Position numbers and translations under genes: made by a program. Shown here in pieces: positions 1 to 5,455 of a stretch of DNA of 5,455 bases (within the stretch, counting starts at the first letter, position 1; the number at the start of each line of letters is the position of its first letter). Source of the stretch: Campylobacteraceae bacterium (GTDB lineage Bacteria; Campylobacterota; Campylobacteria; Campylobacterales; Sulfurospirillaceae). The stretch is from NCBI GenBank assembly GCA_027055635.1, contig JALUMZ010000322.1, positions 1 to 5,455 of the forward strand, in the 5' to 3' direction. The notes below the pieces were generated by a model, which saw only the letters and a list, made by a program, of their open reading frames with translations, did no database searches and was not told where the DNA came from.

Positions 1-210
1 ACAAACTTTAAATTTTTCATCAGGTACAAATTTATCATTTAAAAAACTGAATTCTGCATTAGGTGAATTAAAATATATACTATCTTGCGCTAACTCGCCT
101 TTATTGCTCTGCTTTACAACAGCACCCAATGTATCTTTATAACCTGCCACAGAAGCGACAGCTGCGGCTGCCCCAGCTCCTAGTAAGAATTTTCTTCTAC
201 TACTTTGCAT
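1..210 (-). CDS. Tat-exported oxidoreductase catalytic subunit (probable TtrA/PsrA-type molybdoenzyme), N-terminal 70 residues
   Basis: Only the first 70 codons are present; the frame is open to the window edge. The ATG at 208-210 is preceded by AAGGAG (complement of 217-222) with a 6-nt spacer. The protein opens with MQSSRRKFLLGAGAAAAVA, a textbook twin-arginine signal (SRRKFL, then an Ala-rich hydrophobic core), so it is exported folded, with cofactor, to the periplasm. A GYKD segment after the signal and a DSIYFN segment recall the region following the signal in TtrA-like molybdoenzymes. The last visible residue is Cys70, which could be the first ligand of the usual N-terminal [4Fe-4S] motif, but this cannot be verified. 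It overlaps the preceding NrfD-like gene by 11 nt, implying translational coupling. Position as third gene after an Fe/S subunit and an NrfD subunit makes a molybdopterin catalytic subunit the best reading. The substrate (tetrathionate, polysulfide, thiosulfate or other) is not determinable here. Confidence 0.75.
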   Translation of the reverse strand, partial: MQSSRRKFLLGAGAAAAVASVAGYKDTLGAVVKQSNKGELAQDSIYFNSPNAEFSFLNDKFVPDEKFKVC

Positions 211-1363
211 TTTCTACTCCTTCATAACAATCTTCCATCTCTTCATCCCAAGGAAATATCAACAAGACCGCACAAACAAGAGCAAATAAAATACCCCAGT
301 TTGATAAGACTGAAACGATACTGTCTTGTCCGAAAGAAGGTGGTGCATAGTTTAAGTAACCAGGAGTAGTTCTAGGAATTGTCTCTCCCCCGATGACTGT
401 ATTCCATCTAAATATCCAAACACCAACTGCTGTTACAATACCACCAAAATAGACCACAACAGGTATATTTCTTAGTTTTGTAAATCCTATAATAAGAGGA
501 ATAAAAAGACAAAGTACATAATCAATCCAAAATGTATCGGCAAAATGTAGAGTAAAGTAACTATATAGTGCATACTTTTCGCCATTGCCAAATGTCAATG
601 AAAATGTAAGCCACAAAAATCTCATAACAAGGTCTGAGACGATAAACCAAGATAGCAATCTTGCAAGAGTTGCTACCATATCTCTATCTACCTTCTTTCT
701 TGCAGATAAAAATCTTTGAAACAGTGGAATCAATATAATCAAAAGTCCAGTACCAGAAACCATAGCTGAAGCTAAAAATATGATAGGCATTAACGGAGTA
801 TGATACATAACATTTGCATGAACCGCACCCATGATATATCCTGTATATCCGTGAACAGCAAGTGCTAAAGGTATCCCTATAGCTCCTAAGATATAGCCTT
901 TTTTATGATCTTTTTCAAGTGCTTCTTTACTTACATCCATATTTCCAAATGTAAATAGTTTTGATAACAATCCACCTTTTTTTGCCTGCTTGACAAAATA
1001 CGGTCTATAGAGAGTTTGCGCCTCAAAGAAGATGAGTATCGGATATGCCATCAACAGCAAAACGCCCCACTTCATAGGAGATGTTGGAAAATTTTCCCAT
1101 CCATACATAAAAAAGTTCAAAACTCTTCCGGGTTGTCTTAAATCATCTATAAGATTCAGTGGAGCTGCTACGAGCAAAACAAATGCCATAAGCAAAGATA
1201 CACCCGCTATCGGCTTGTATTTTTCCCAGCCAAATACATGTGCAAAACTAGATATGATAAATGCTGCTGCTGAACTACCTGTAAACCAAAAATAGTTTGG
1301 TATGTCTATTCCCCAAGGTTTTGCTATGGTTATAGTTGAGATTATTGTATTTACACTATCCAT
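200..1363 (-). CDS. NrfD/PsrC/TtrC-family quinone-reactive membrane subunit
   Basis: This 387-residue integral membrane protein probably exchanges electrons between the menaquinone pool and the Fe/S subunit encoded just before it. About nine hydrophobic segments are visible, near residues 23-44, 51-70, 96-117, 156-180, 191-215, 230-256, 276-293, 299-319 and 349-370. The basic loops (KQAKKGG near 125-130, SARKKVDR near 220-227, KLRN near 296) put those sides in the cytoplasm, giving N-out/C-in topology. The segment DDLRQPGRVLNFF (73-85) matches the conserved D-x-x-R-P-x-R feature of NrfD proteins and falls on the periplasmic side, where the quinone site and Fe/S partner are expected. The ATG overlaps the upstream stop by 8 nt, with GGAGG (complement of 1373-1377) 9 nt before it. 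It is longer than the eight-helix Wolinella PsrC type (about 320 residues), with a ninth helix and an acidic C-terminal tail (PWDEEMEDCYEG). The family is secure; the specific complex (Ttr, Psr, Phs) is not. Confidence 0.92.
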   Translation of the reverse strand: MDSVNTIISTITIAKPWGIDIPNYFWFTGSSAAAFIISSFAHVFGWEKYKPIAGVSLLMAFVLLVAAPLNLIDDLRQPGRVLNFFMYGWENFPTSPMKWGVLLLMAYPILIFFEAQTLYRPYFVKQAKKGGLLSKLFTFGNMDVSKEALEKDHKKGYILGAIGIPLALAVHGYTGYIMGAVHANVMYHTPLMPIIFLASAMVSGTGLLIILIPLFQRFLSARKKVDRDMVATLARLLSWFIVSDLVMRFLWLTFSLTFGNGEKYALYSYFTLHFADTFWIDYVLCLFIPLIIGFTKLRNIPVVVYFGGIVTAVGVWIFRWNTVIGGETIPRTTPGYLNYAPPSFGQDSIVSVLSNWGILFALVCAVLLIFPWDEEMEDCYEGVENAK

Positions 1364-2162
1364 TACTTTGTGCCTCCTCTCTAGTTTTCATCCACTCTCT
1401 TTGAAATCCCTCTTCGGCTTTTACAATATCATCTAGGCTCTGAGTTGTGCTAAAAAGTTCTTCTACTTTTGAATCCAAGTTAATATAAAATACTTGAGGT
1501 TTTGTACCCTCCGCCTCTTTTAAAACAGTCGTTGAAAAATTGCTTAAGAGCTTGTAAACATCGGAGTTTTTGTCATTTATATCCCCAAATACTCTAGCGC
1601 CTCCGATGCATGTTTCAACACAACCTGGCAAGAGTCCTTTGTCAACTCTTTGGGCACAGAAGTTACATTTATCTGCTGTTTTTGTTCTTTTGTTGAAGTA
1701 TCTTTTGTCATAAGGGCAGGCATTTATACAGTATCCGCATCCCCAGCATACAGTGTTATCGACTACCACTATGCCGTCTTCTCTTTTGAAAGTAGCTCCT
1801 GTGGGACATACAGGCACACATGCCGGATTTTCGCAGTGATTGCAAAGTTGAGGTAAAAATGCCTTTCTTACATCTGGAAATTCACCTATTTCAGTCTCTG
1901 TCACAAATGTTCTAAACTGATCATCCGGAACTTCATTTTCTACTTTACAAACAGATGTGCAGGCTTGGCAACCTATGCACTTTCTGAGATCCAATACCAT
2001 AACAAAATGCTTTCCCACTTGTCCTATATATTTAGGATTTCTAGCATCTCGTCCAGGATTTTTCATAGAAAAAGCATTTGCCTGCGAAGTTGCAAGCATT
2101 GCAAAGGCTGTTGTAGATAAGCCTTTTTTCAGAAAATCTCTTCTGGAGTTTTTCTCTTCCAT
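1356..2162 (-). CDS. Tat-exported four-[4Fe-4S] ferredoxin subunit, TtrB/PsrB type
   Basis: This 268-residue electron-transfer subunit should link the NrfD-type quinone protein to the molybdoenzyme. Sixteen cysteines form the DMSO-reductase-B pattern of four [4Fe-4S] clusters: C62/65/68/72, C107/110/115/119, C139/142/145/149 and C166/169/181/185. The N-terminus carries a canonical Tat signal, SRRDFLKKG (6-14), with a plausible cleavage after ANA (28-30). PsrB/PhsB-type subunits normally lack their own signal and travel with the A subunit, whereas TtrB has one. The stretches CVPVCPTGATFKREDGIVVV, CVETCIGGARVFGD and QVFYINLD also look TtrB-like, by memory of the family rather than by alignment. 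A charged tail of about 38 residues follows. The ATG at 2160-2162 has an excellent Shine-Dalgarno. It is the first gene after an 89-bp gap, so probably the operon's first gene. It could alternatively serve a polysulfide or thiosulfate reductase. Confidence 0.93.
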   Translation of the reverse strand: MEEKNSRRDFLKKGLSTTAFAMLATSQANAFSMKNPGRDARNPKYIGQVGKHFVMVLDLRKCIGCQACTSVCKVENEVPDDQFRTFVTETEIGEFPDVRKAFLPQLCNHCENPACVPVCPTGATFKREDGIVVVDNTVCWGCGYCINACPYDKRYFNKRTKTADKCNFCAQRVDKGLLPGCVETCIGGARVFGDINDKNSDVYKLLSNFSTTVLKEAEGTKPQVFYINLDSKVEELFSTTQSLDDIVKAEEGFQREWMKTREEAQSNG

Positions 2163-2167
2163 CTTTT

Positions 2168-2173
2168 CTCCTT
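2168..2173 (-). promoter_or_regulatory. Strong ribosome binding site for the ferredoxin subunit gene
   Basis: The minus strand reads AAGGAG followed by 5 nt and then the ATG at 2160-2162. This is a near-perfect Shine-Dalgarno, the strongest kind in this window together with the one before the catalytic subunit. It fixes the start that supplies the twin-arginine signal. Confidence 0.8.
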
Positions 2174-2183
2174 TTTAAAATTT

Positions 2184-2220
2184 TCATAATCATAACGATA
2201 AAAAGGGGGAAAGTTGGGGG
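2184..2220 (-). promoter_or_regulatory. Probable promoter and regulator site of the oxidoreductase operon
   Basis: This lies in the only sizeable non-coding gap (2163-2251, 89 bp), between the kinase stop and the Fe/S subunit gene. On the minus strand, two CCCCC tracts (complements of 2216-2220 and 2205-2209) sit in the similar contexts ACTCCCCC and ACTTTCCCCC, with starts 11 bp apart, one helical turn. A TATGAT hexamer (complement of 2189-2194) follows and could be a -10 element; the C tracts would then lie in and just upstream of the -35 region, where no good -35 hexamer is seen. That arrangement suits activation by an OmpR/PhoB-class regulator, which binds direct repeats about 10-11 bp apart, and such a regulator is encoded at 3984-4664. 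The transcript would have a short leader of roughly 20 nt. No intrinsic terminator hairpin is apparent after the kinase gene. All of this is inference from pattern. Confidence 0.4.
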
Positions 2221-2251
2221 AGTGGTAAAATAAGGAAGTGTATAAGGTCGG

Positions 2252-3994
2252 TTAGCTAATTTTTTTATCAAATATTATCTTAAAGATTGCTCCATTGTCA
2301 TAATTATTGACAATAATTTTGCCTGCATTGTTTTTTTCTACTATTATTTTTGTCATATACAGTCCTATACCTGTTCCACTTGTTGCATGTTTGGTGCTGA
2401 AGTATGGCTCAAAGATTTTTTCTATTGGTTCTGTTTTGATGCCTCCTGCATTGTCTCTGACTTCTATGATATGAGATTTTGTATCGCTGTAAGAAGATAT
2501 ACATATACATGCACTTTTTATATCTCTTTGCACCAAAACATCCTTTGCATTGCTTATGAGATTTAGAAGTGCTTGGGTCATCTCATTTGGATATACAAAA
2601 ATATCAAAATCATCTCTTATATCTACATTTAGTTTTATATTGTTATTCTTCAAAGATGCACTCATCAATTTTTCTACTTTTCCAAAAGGAATTGAGACCT
2701 TCAAAAGCTCTTTTTTCTTACCTGAGGAGAAAAAATTTCTAAAGTCATCTATGGTTTTAGACATAAAGCTTATCTGCACATTTGCATCTTCTATCTTATC
2801 TTGAAGCCTCTGCTTTGTGAGCTTTCCTCGCTCAAAAAAGAGTTCCATATTTATAAGTATCGAAGAGAGCTCTGTCAATGGTTGCCTCCATTGGTGAGCT
2901 ATATTTCCTATCATCTCTCCCATACTTGCAAGCTTGCTTTGGTGAACCAAAATCCTCTCTTTTTCATTTGCCTCTTTTTGTTTTTTAAGCTTTAAACCTA
3001 TCTCTTTTTGTACTCTTTTTTGCAAATCTTTATTTAATTCTTTAAGTTCATTTTGACTCTTCACTAACTTAGAGTTTAGCTCATCTAACTGCCTCAGTAT
3101 GACATCAAAGCCATAGTTTATAACAACAACAGTGATGATAATGAGCAGTATCATAACGATGATACTTTGAAGGATGGCTTTATCTACTATCTCTTTCCAG
3201 TGTGAAATATCTTGTAAAAATATGATTTTAAAATCATTGTTTTTATCTATTCCCTGCCCGTCAATAACATAAGGCAAAAAATCTCTGCCGTCTAGTTTAA
3301 TTTCTTTAGAATTTAACAAATCAGAATTTTTTATCGATTTTTCTACCTGCGGATCTTTTTTTAACGAAAATAAAATTTTATGTTTTAAATCCTGAAAATA
3401 GATATATGCATCAATATCCATAATCTTTCTTATTTGAGAGAGAAAAAAACGCGGGTCAATCACAAAAACCACATATCCAACTATTTGTGAATTTTCATCT
3501 CTTACCTCTGAAACCGTATGGTAGAAAAAATTTTTATCCCCGTACCAAAAACCGTCATAAGGTTTTTTTAGACTATCAAAAAAAGAGAGGCGGGCTTGAG
3601 GTTTTTTGCCAAAATATGTCAAAAGTTTTCCATTTTTATCATAAAAGCAAAATGTGCTCAAAAATCTGTTCTCTTTTGTGATTATTTTCCATCGTGGCAG
3701 GCTTAAATCATGCAAAGATTTTATATCACTATTTTCAAATGCCTCTCTTATGCCATAAGAGTTTATATTGGCATATCCTCTTGTTATATAAAATTTCTTT
3801 ACTCTTTTAAGTGTTTGATTATATACGACTGTTACTCTTTTGAGCTCCATAAGCTGATTTGTTTTGGCAAAGCTTTTGATATCTAGGTAGCGTATAAAGA
3901 AAAATATGATAGAGAGGGTAACAATTACGATAAGAACGAGAATTATCGTCTTTGTTTTTACAGATACAGAGTGAGAGAGGCTCTTAAAATTCAA
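2252..3994 (-). CDS. Membrane sensor histidine kinase with Cache-like periplasmic domain
   Basis: This 580-residue protein probably senses an extracytoplasmic signal and phosphorylates the regulator encoded immediately upstream. It has a TM helix at about 16-35, a periplasmic domain of about 235 residues, a second TM at about 274-293, a charged coiled coil at about 299-350, a dimerization/H-box with IAHQWRQPL (phospho-acceptor His367), and an HATPase domain. In that domain the N-box is QALLNLISNAKD (Asn482), the G1-box VRDNAGGI (Asp514), the F-box IFEPYFSTK and the G2-box GTGIGLYMTK. All catalytic boxes look intact. The sensor region contains FYDKNGKLLTYFG and GYVVFVIDPRFF, resembling a double-Cache fold; the ligand is unknown. 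The start is TTG at 3992-3994, 7 nt after AGGA (complement of 4002-4005); it overlaps the regulator stop by 11 nt. The next Met (48) would remove TM1, so TTG is preferred. There is no PAS or receiver domain. It is unlike TtrS, whose sensor is a periplasmic-binding-protein type. Confidence 0.93.
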   Translation of the reverse strand: MNFKSLSHSVSVKTKTIILVLIVIVTLSIIFFFIRYLDIKSFAKTNQLMELKRVTVVYNQTLKRVKKFYITRGYANINSYGIREAFENSDIKSLHDLSLPRWKIITKENRFLSTFCFYDKNGKLLTYFGKKPQARLSFFDSLKKPYDGFWYGDKNFFYHTVSEVRDENSQIVGYVVFVIDPRFFLSQIRKIMDIDAYIYFQDLKHKILFSLKKDPQVEKSIKNSDLLNSKEIKLDGRDFLPYVIDGQGIDKNNDFKIIFLQDISHWKEIVDKAILQSIIVMILLIIITVVVINYGFDVILRQLDELNSKLVKSQNELKELNKDLQKRVQKEIGLKLKKQKEANEKERILVHQSKLASMGEMIGNIAHQWRQPLTELSSILINMELFFERGKLTKQRLQDKIEDANVQISFMSKTIDDFRNFFSSGKKKELLKVSIPFGKVEKLMSASLKNNNIKLNVDIRDDFDIFVYPNEMTQALLNLISNAKDVLVQRDIKSACICISSYSDTKSHIIEVRDNAGGIKTEPIEKIFEPYFSTKHATSGTGIGLYMTKIIVEKNNAGKIIVNNYDNGAIFKIIFDKKIS

Positions 3995-4664
3995 GCATAT
4001 ATCCTATGCCGTAAACATTTTTGATACACTCTTTGCCTATCTTTTTTCTTAGCTCTTTTACGACAGACTTTATCGCCTCTTTTGTAGGTAGTTCCATATC
4101 CCATAAATATTCACCTATATCATTAAATGTTACGCTTTGACTCTCTCTTTTTATAAAATATTCTAACAAACGACTCTCTTTTAGTGTGAGTTGTATATTT
4201 TTACTTCCTTCACAAACAATTTTTTTGACAGGGTTATAGATACAACCGTTTTTCAGCTGAATCTCAAGATTGTTATCAACTAGCTCAAGAGCTACAATTT
4301 TCAAGGCATCTACTAGACTCTGTTTGTCATAAGGTTTGACCAAATATTTCGTGATTTTAAGCTCAACCGCTTTCCAAAGATACTCTTCTTCAGTATGCGC
4401 AGAGAGTATGACGACAGGAATTTTTTTGTCTTTTTTTCTTATTTTCTTTATCGCTTCAAGACCATCCAAATTTGGCATACAGATATCAAACATCAAAACA
4501 TCATAACTGCCAACTTCCATCTCATAAGTAGCTTCAGCTCCATCTTCAACAGCCACAACTTTGTCAAAGAAGAGTTCCAATACCTCTGTTATATGTTTTC
4601 TTATCCCTTTCTCATCTTCAGCATAAAGCACTTTTTTGTCAGCTAAAATATCTAGTACATCCAT
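3984..4664 (-). CDS. OmpR/PhoB-class two-component response regulator
   Basis: This 226-residue DNA-binding regulator is the likely partner of the kinase encoded next. The receiver domain spans about 8-125 with acidic residues E16/D17, phospho-acceptor Asp60 in LMFDICMPNLDG, Ser88 in VVILSAHT and the conserved Lys110 in YLVKP. A C-terminal winged helix-turn-helix (about 133-226) has the recognition region KEAIKSVVKELRKKIG and the typical ending NVYGIGYMLEF. The expected functional residues are present. The ATG at 4662-4664 lies 3 nt after the stop of the NifU-like gene, with AAGGA about 10 nt upstream, and its 3' end overlaps the kinase by 11 nt, so translation of the pair is probably coupled. 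Possible targets are the oxidoreductase operon about 1.8 kb downstream or the efflux genes upstream; the sequence does not decide. It is not of the LuxR/FixJ class found in TtrR, so it is not a TtrR orthologue. Confidence 0.94.
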   Translation of the reverse strand: MDVLDILADKKVLYAEDEKGIRKHITEVLELFFDKVVAVEDGAEATYEMEVGSYDVLMFDICMPNLDGLEAIKKIRKKDKKIPVVILSAHTEEEYLWKAVELKITKYLVKPYDKQSLVDALKIVALELVDNNLEIQLKNGCIYNPVKKIVCEGSKNIQLTLKESRLLEYFIKRESQSVTFNDIGEYLWDMELPTKEAIKSVVKELRKKIGKECIKNVYGIGYMLEF

Positions 4665-4667
4665 ATC

Positions 4668-5135
4668 TTAGTGTTCCTTGTTGTCCACGCCTTCGCAAGA
4701 AATGTCTAGTTCCAACTTTGCCATCTCCTCTTTGGAACCGTTTTTCAAATCATTCATATGCTTTACCGCCGCATCAAATGCTTTGATGACCATACCTGAG
4801 CAGGCTTGCTGTTTTGGTGGAGCTGATTTTATCTTTTCACTCATCAATGAGGCTGATTTCTTGCCATACTCCAGAGCTTCACCTTTTACCATCTCTGTGA
4901 ACATTGAGCCGGCTATGACTGTGTCTTGACAGGCATTGCAGGAGAATTTTATATCTTTGATATTTTGGTTTTCATCGATATCAAGGTATATGAGAGCAAA
5001 CTCTCCATTTGTCGGATCAACTCCCATACCAACTCCGCTAGCACCATCTATCTTGCCGTAATTTCTTGGGCTCATCATGTGATCTAAAACTTCATTTGTT
5101 ATATCTCTTATCTCATCTTCTCTATACTCTTCCAC
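4668..5135 (-). CDS. Divergent NifU/IscU-like iron-sulfur scaffold protein with altered ligands
   Basis: This protein of about 155 residues has the fold signature of IscU/NifU N-terminal scaffolds: an MMSPRNYGKIDGASGVG opening, a beta-strand core, FSCNACQDTVIAGSMFTEMVKGE and a helical end with ACSGMVIKAFDAAVKHM. Residue numbers here count from an upstream TTG at 5141. Canonical IscU binds its cluster with three Cys, helped by Asp and His. Here the first Cys position (ACGD in IscU) reads TNGE, giving Asn45 and Glu47. The second Cys is kept (Cys71), with an extra Cys68 forming CxxC. The HC pair reads AC (Ala113, Cys114). A further Cys149 lies in the tail. It may therefore bind a cluster differently or have another role. 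I prefer the GTG start at 5133-5135, 6 nt after TAAGG (complement of 5142-5146); the TTG at 5139-5141 abuts that site with no spacer. It sits 8 nt after the TolC stop and 3 nt before the regulator. Confidence 0.85.
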   Translation of the reverse strand: MEEYREDEIRDITNEVLDHMMSPRNYGKIDGASGVGMGVDPTNGEFALIYLDIDENQNIKDIKFSCNACQDTVIAGSMFTEMVKGEALEYGKKSASLMSEKIKSAPPKQQACSGMVIKAFDAAVKHMNDLKNGSKEEMAKLELDISCEGVDNKEH

Positions 5136-5141
5136 ACTCAA

Positions 5142-5146
5142 CCTTA
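5142..5146 (-). promoter_or_regulatory. Ribosome binding site deciding the start of the NifU-like gene
   Basis: The minus strand reads TAAGG directly followed by TTGAGTGTG. A TTG start would have zero spacing from this Shine-Dalgarno, whereas the in-frame GTG two codons later has a normal 6-nt spacer. The site overlaps the stop codon of the TolC-family gene, so the two genes are probably translationally coupled. Confidence 0.5.
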
Positions 5147-5455
5147 AAATTTTGTTTTCAAAACTTCTTGATAGTCAACTCCACTGCTAAAATAGTAGTT
5201 TGCCTTTGCTATCTCATAGTTGTTTAGAGCTTGATTGTAAAGTGCTCTGTTTATCGTCTTTTTGCTTAGTGCATCAAGATATGTTATGTTATCAACTATG
5301 CCATTTTGATATTTTGTTAGAATTATATCATAAACACTATTTGCCATCTTTAAGGCACTTTTGGCTGAGTTGATTTTAGCCTTTTGGGTTGATAGTTTTT
5401 TCTTGGCTAAATCAAATAAAACTCTATCTTTTGATTTAGCATAGTTTAACTGCTC
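5144..5455 (-). CDS. TolC-family outer-membrane efflux protein, C-terminal 103 residues
   Basis: The frame is open to the window edge, so the gene begins outside; a Met codon at 5347 is internal and not a start. The visible part has the last coiled-coil and barrel repeat of TolC-type proteins: a long helix rich in Lys/Ala (KSKDRVLFDLAKKKL), then the family motif KYQNGIVDNITYLDALSKK, then a second helix ending ANYYFSSGVDYQEVL. The KYxxG...YLDA segment and the ending A-xx-NYYxxxxDY are typical of the family's final repeat. Such proteins form the trimeric outer-membrane channel of RND, ABC or MFS type efflux or type I secretion systems. Inner-membrane and periplasmic partners are not in the window and may lie upstream. 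The stop TAA at 5144-5146 precedes the NifU-like gene by only a few nucleotides, suggesting one transcript. Substrate class cannot be inferred from this fragment. Confidence 0.93.
   Translation of the reverse strand, partial: EQLNYAKSKDRVLFDLAKKKLSTQKAKINSAKSALKMANSVYDIILTKYQNGIVDNITYLDALSKKTINRALYNQALNNYEIAKANYYFSSGVDYQEVLKTKF

Noticed and set aside
1032..2178. Plus-strand open frames (for example 1032-1295, 1650-1856, 1957-2178)
   Set aside because: They lie antisense to the NrfD-like and ferredoxin genes, whose motifs are unmistakable; their products show no recognisable domains.
2205..2232. G-quadruplex on the plus strand from the G5 tracts
   Set aside because: Only two long G tracts are present; the further G pairs would give at best a weak two-layer structure, and a regulator site explains the 11-bp spacing better.
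2163..2251. Sigma-54 promoter or intrinsic terminator in the gap
   Set aside because: No GG-N10-GC type element in the right form and no GC-rich hairpin followed by a T run were found.
2041..2271. Minus-strand 76-codon open frame spanning the kinase end, the intergenic gap and the start of the ferredoxin gene
   Set aside because: It is in another frame from both neighbours, covers the well-supported Shine-Dalgarno and Tat signal of the ferredoxin gene, and its product has low-complexity, family-free sequence.
2550..4929. Plus-strand open frames within the kinase, regulator and NifU-like genes
   Set aside because: They are antisense shadows of genes with complete catalytic motifs.
4668..5141. 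Loss of ligands in the NifU-like gene as evidence of a pseudogene or frameshift
   Set aside because: The frame is intact over the whole family length, flanking motifs are well kept, and the gene is tightly coupled to its neighbours.
5144..5347. A complete 67-residue gene starting at the Met codon at 5347
   Set aside because: The frame stays open to the window edge and the sequence upstream of this Met continues a TolC-type coiled coil, so it is the end of a larger gene.

Overview
The window is AT-rich, gene-dense DNA in which every gene is read from the minus strand. The style suggests a sulfur- or quinone-respiring member of the Campylobacterota (Sulfurimonas/Sulfurovum-like). The grounds are low GC, very tight gene packing with short overlaps, a histidine kinase with an HQWRQPL-type H-box, and a periplasmic molybdoenzyme operon. 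The lineage is an inference from style; no marker gene is present.

In the direction of transcription (high to low coordinates) the window holds: the C-terminal end of a TolC-family outer-membrane efflux protein (5144-5455, cut by the window edge); a divergent NifU/IscU-like scaffold protein (4668-5135); an OmpR-class response regulator (3984-4664); a membrane sensor histidine kinase (2252-3994); an 89-bp intergenic stretch with a probable promoter; then a three-gene oxidoreductase operon. That operon encodes a Tat-exported four-[4Fe-4S] ferredoxin subunit (1356-2162), an NrfD/PsrC-type quinone-reactive membrane subunit (200-1363), and the Tat-signal N-terminus of what is presumably the molybdopterin catalytic subunit (1-210, cut).

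The last three genes form a B-C-A operon in the same order as ttrBCA. The B subunit resembles tetrathionate reductase TtrB more than PsrB/PhsB: it has its own Tat signal and a TtrB-like C-terminal region. The likely complex takes electrons from menaquinol through the NrfD protein and the four Fe/S clusters to a periplasmic Mo enzyme that reduces a sulfur oxyanion or polysulfide, or runs in reverse. The substrate cannot be fixed because the catalytic subunit is nearly all outside the window.

A two-component pair directly upstream of ttrBCA recalls ttrRS, but the proteins are of other classes: an OmpR-type winged-helix regulator and a Cache-like sensor kinase. The only substantial intergenic gap contains two C5 tracts 11 bp apart just upstream of a -10-like element, a possible binding site for this regulator. 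The regulator and kinase genes are packed against nifU-like and tolC, so they may be co-transcribed with an efflux operon. The most unusual protein is the NifU/IscU-like one, which lacks the first cluster-ligand Cys and the His of the HC pair. No RNA gene, mobile element, CRISPR array or repeat family was seen.
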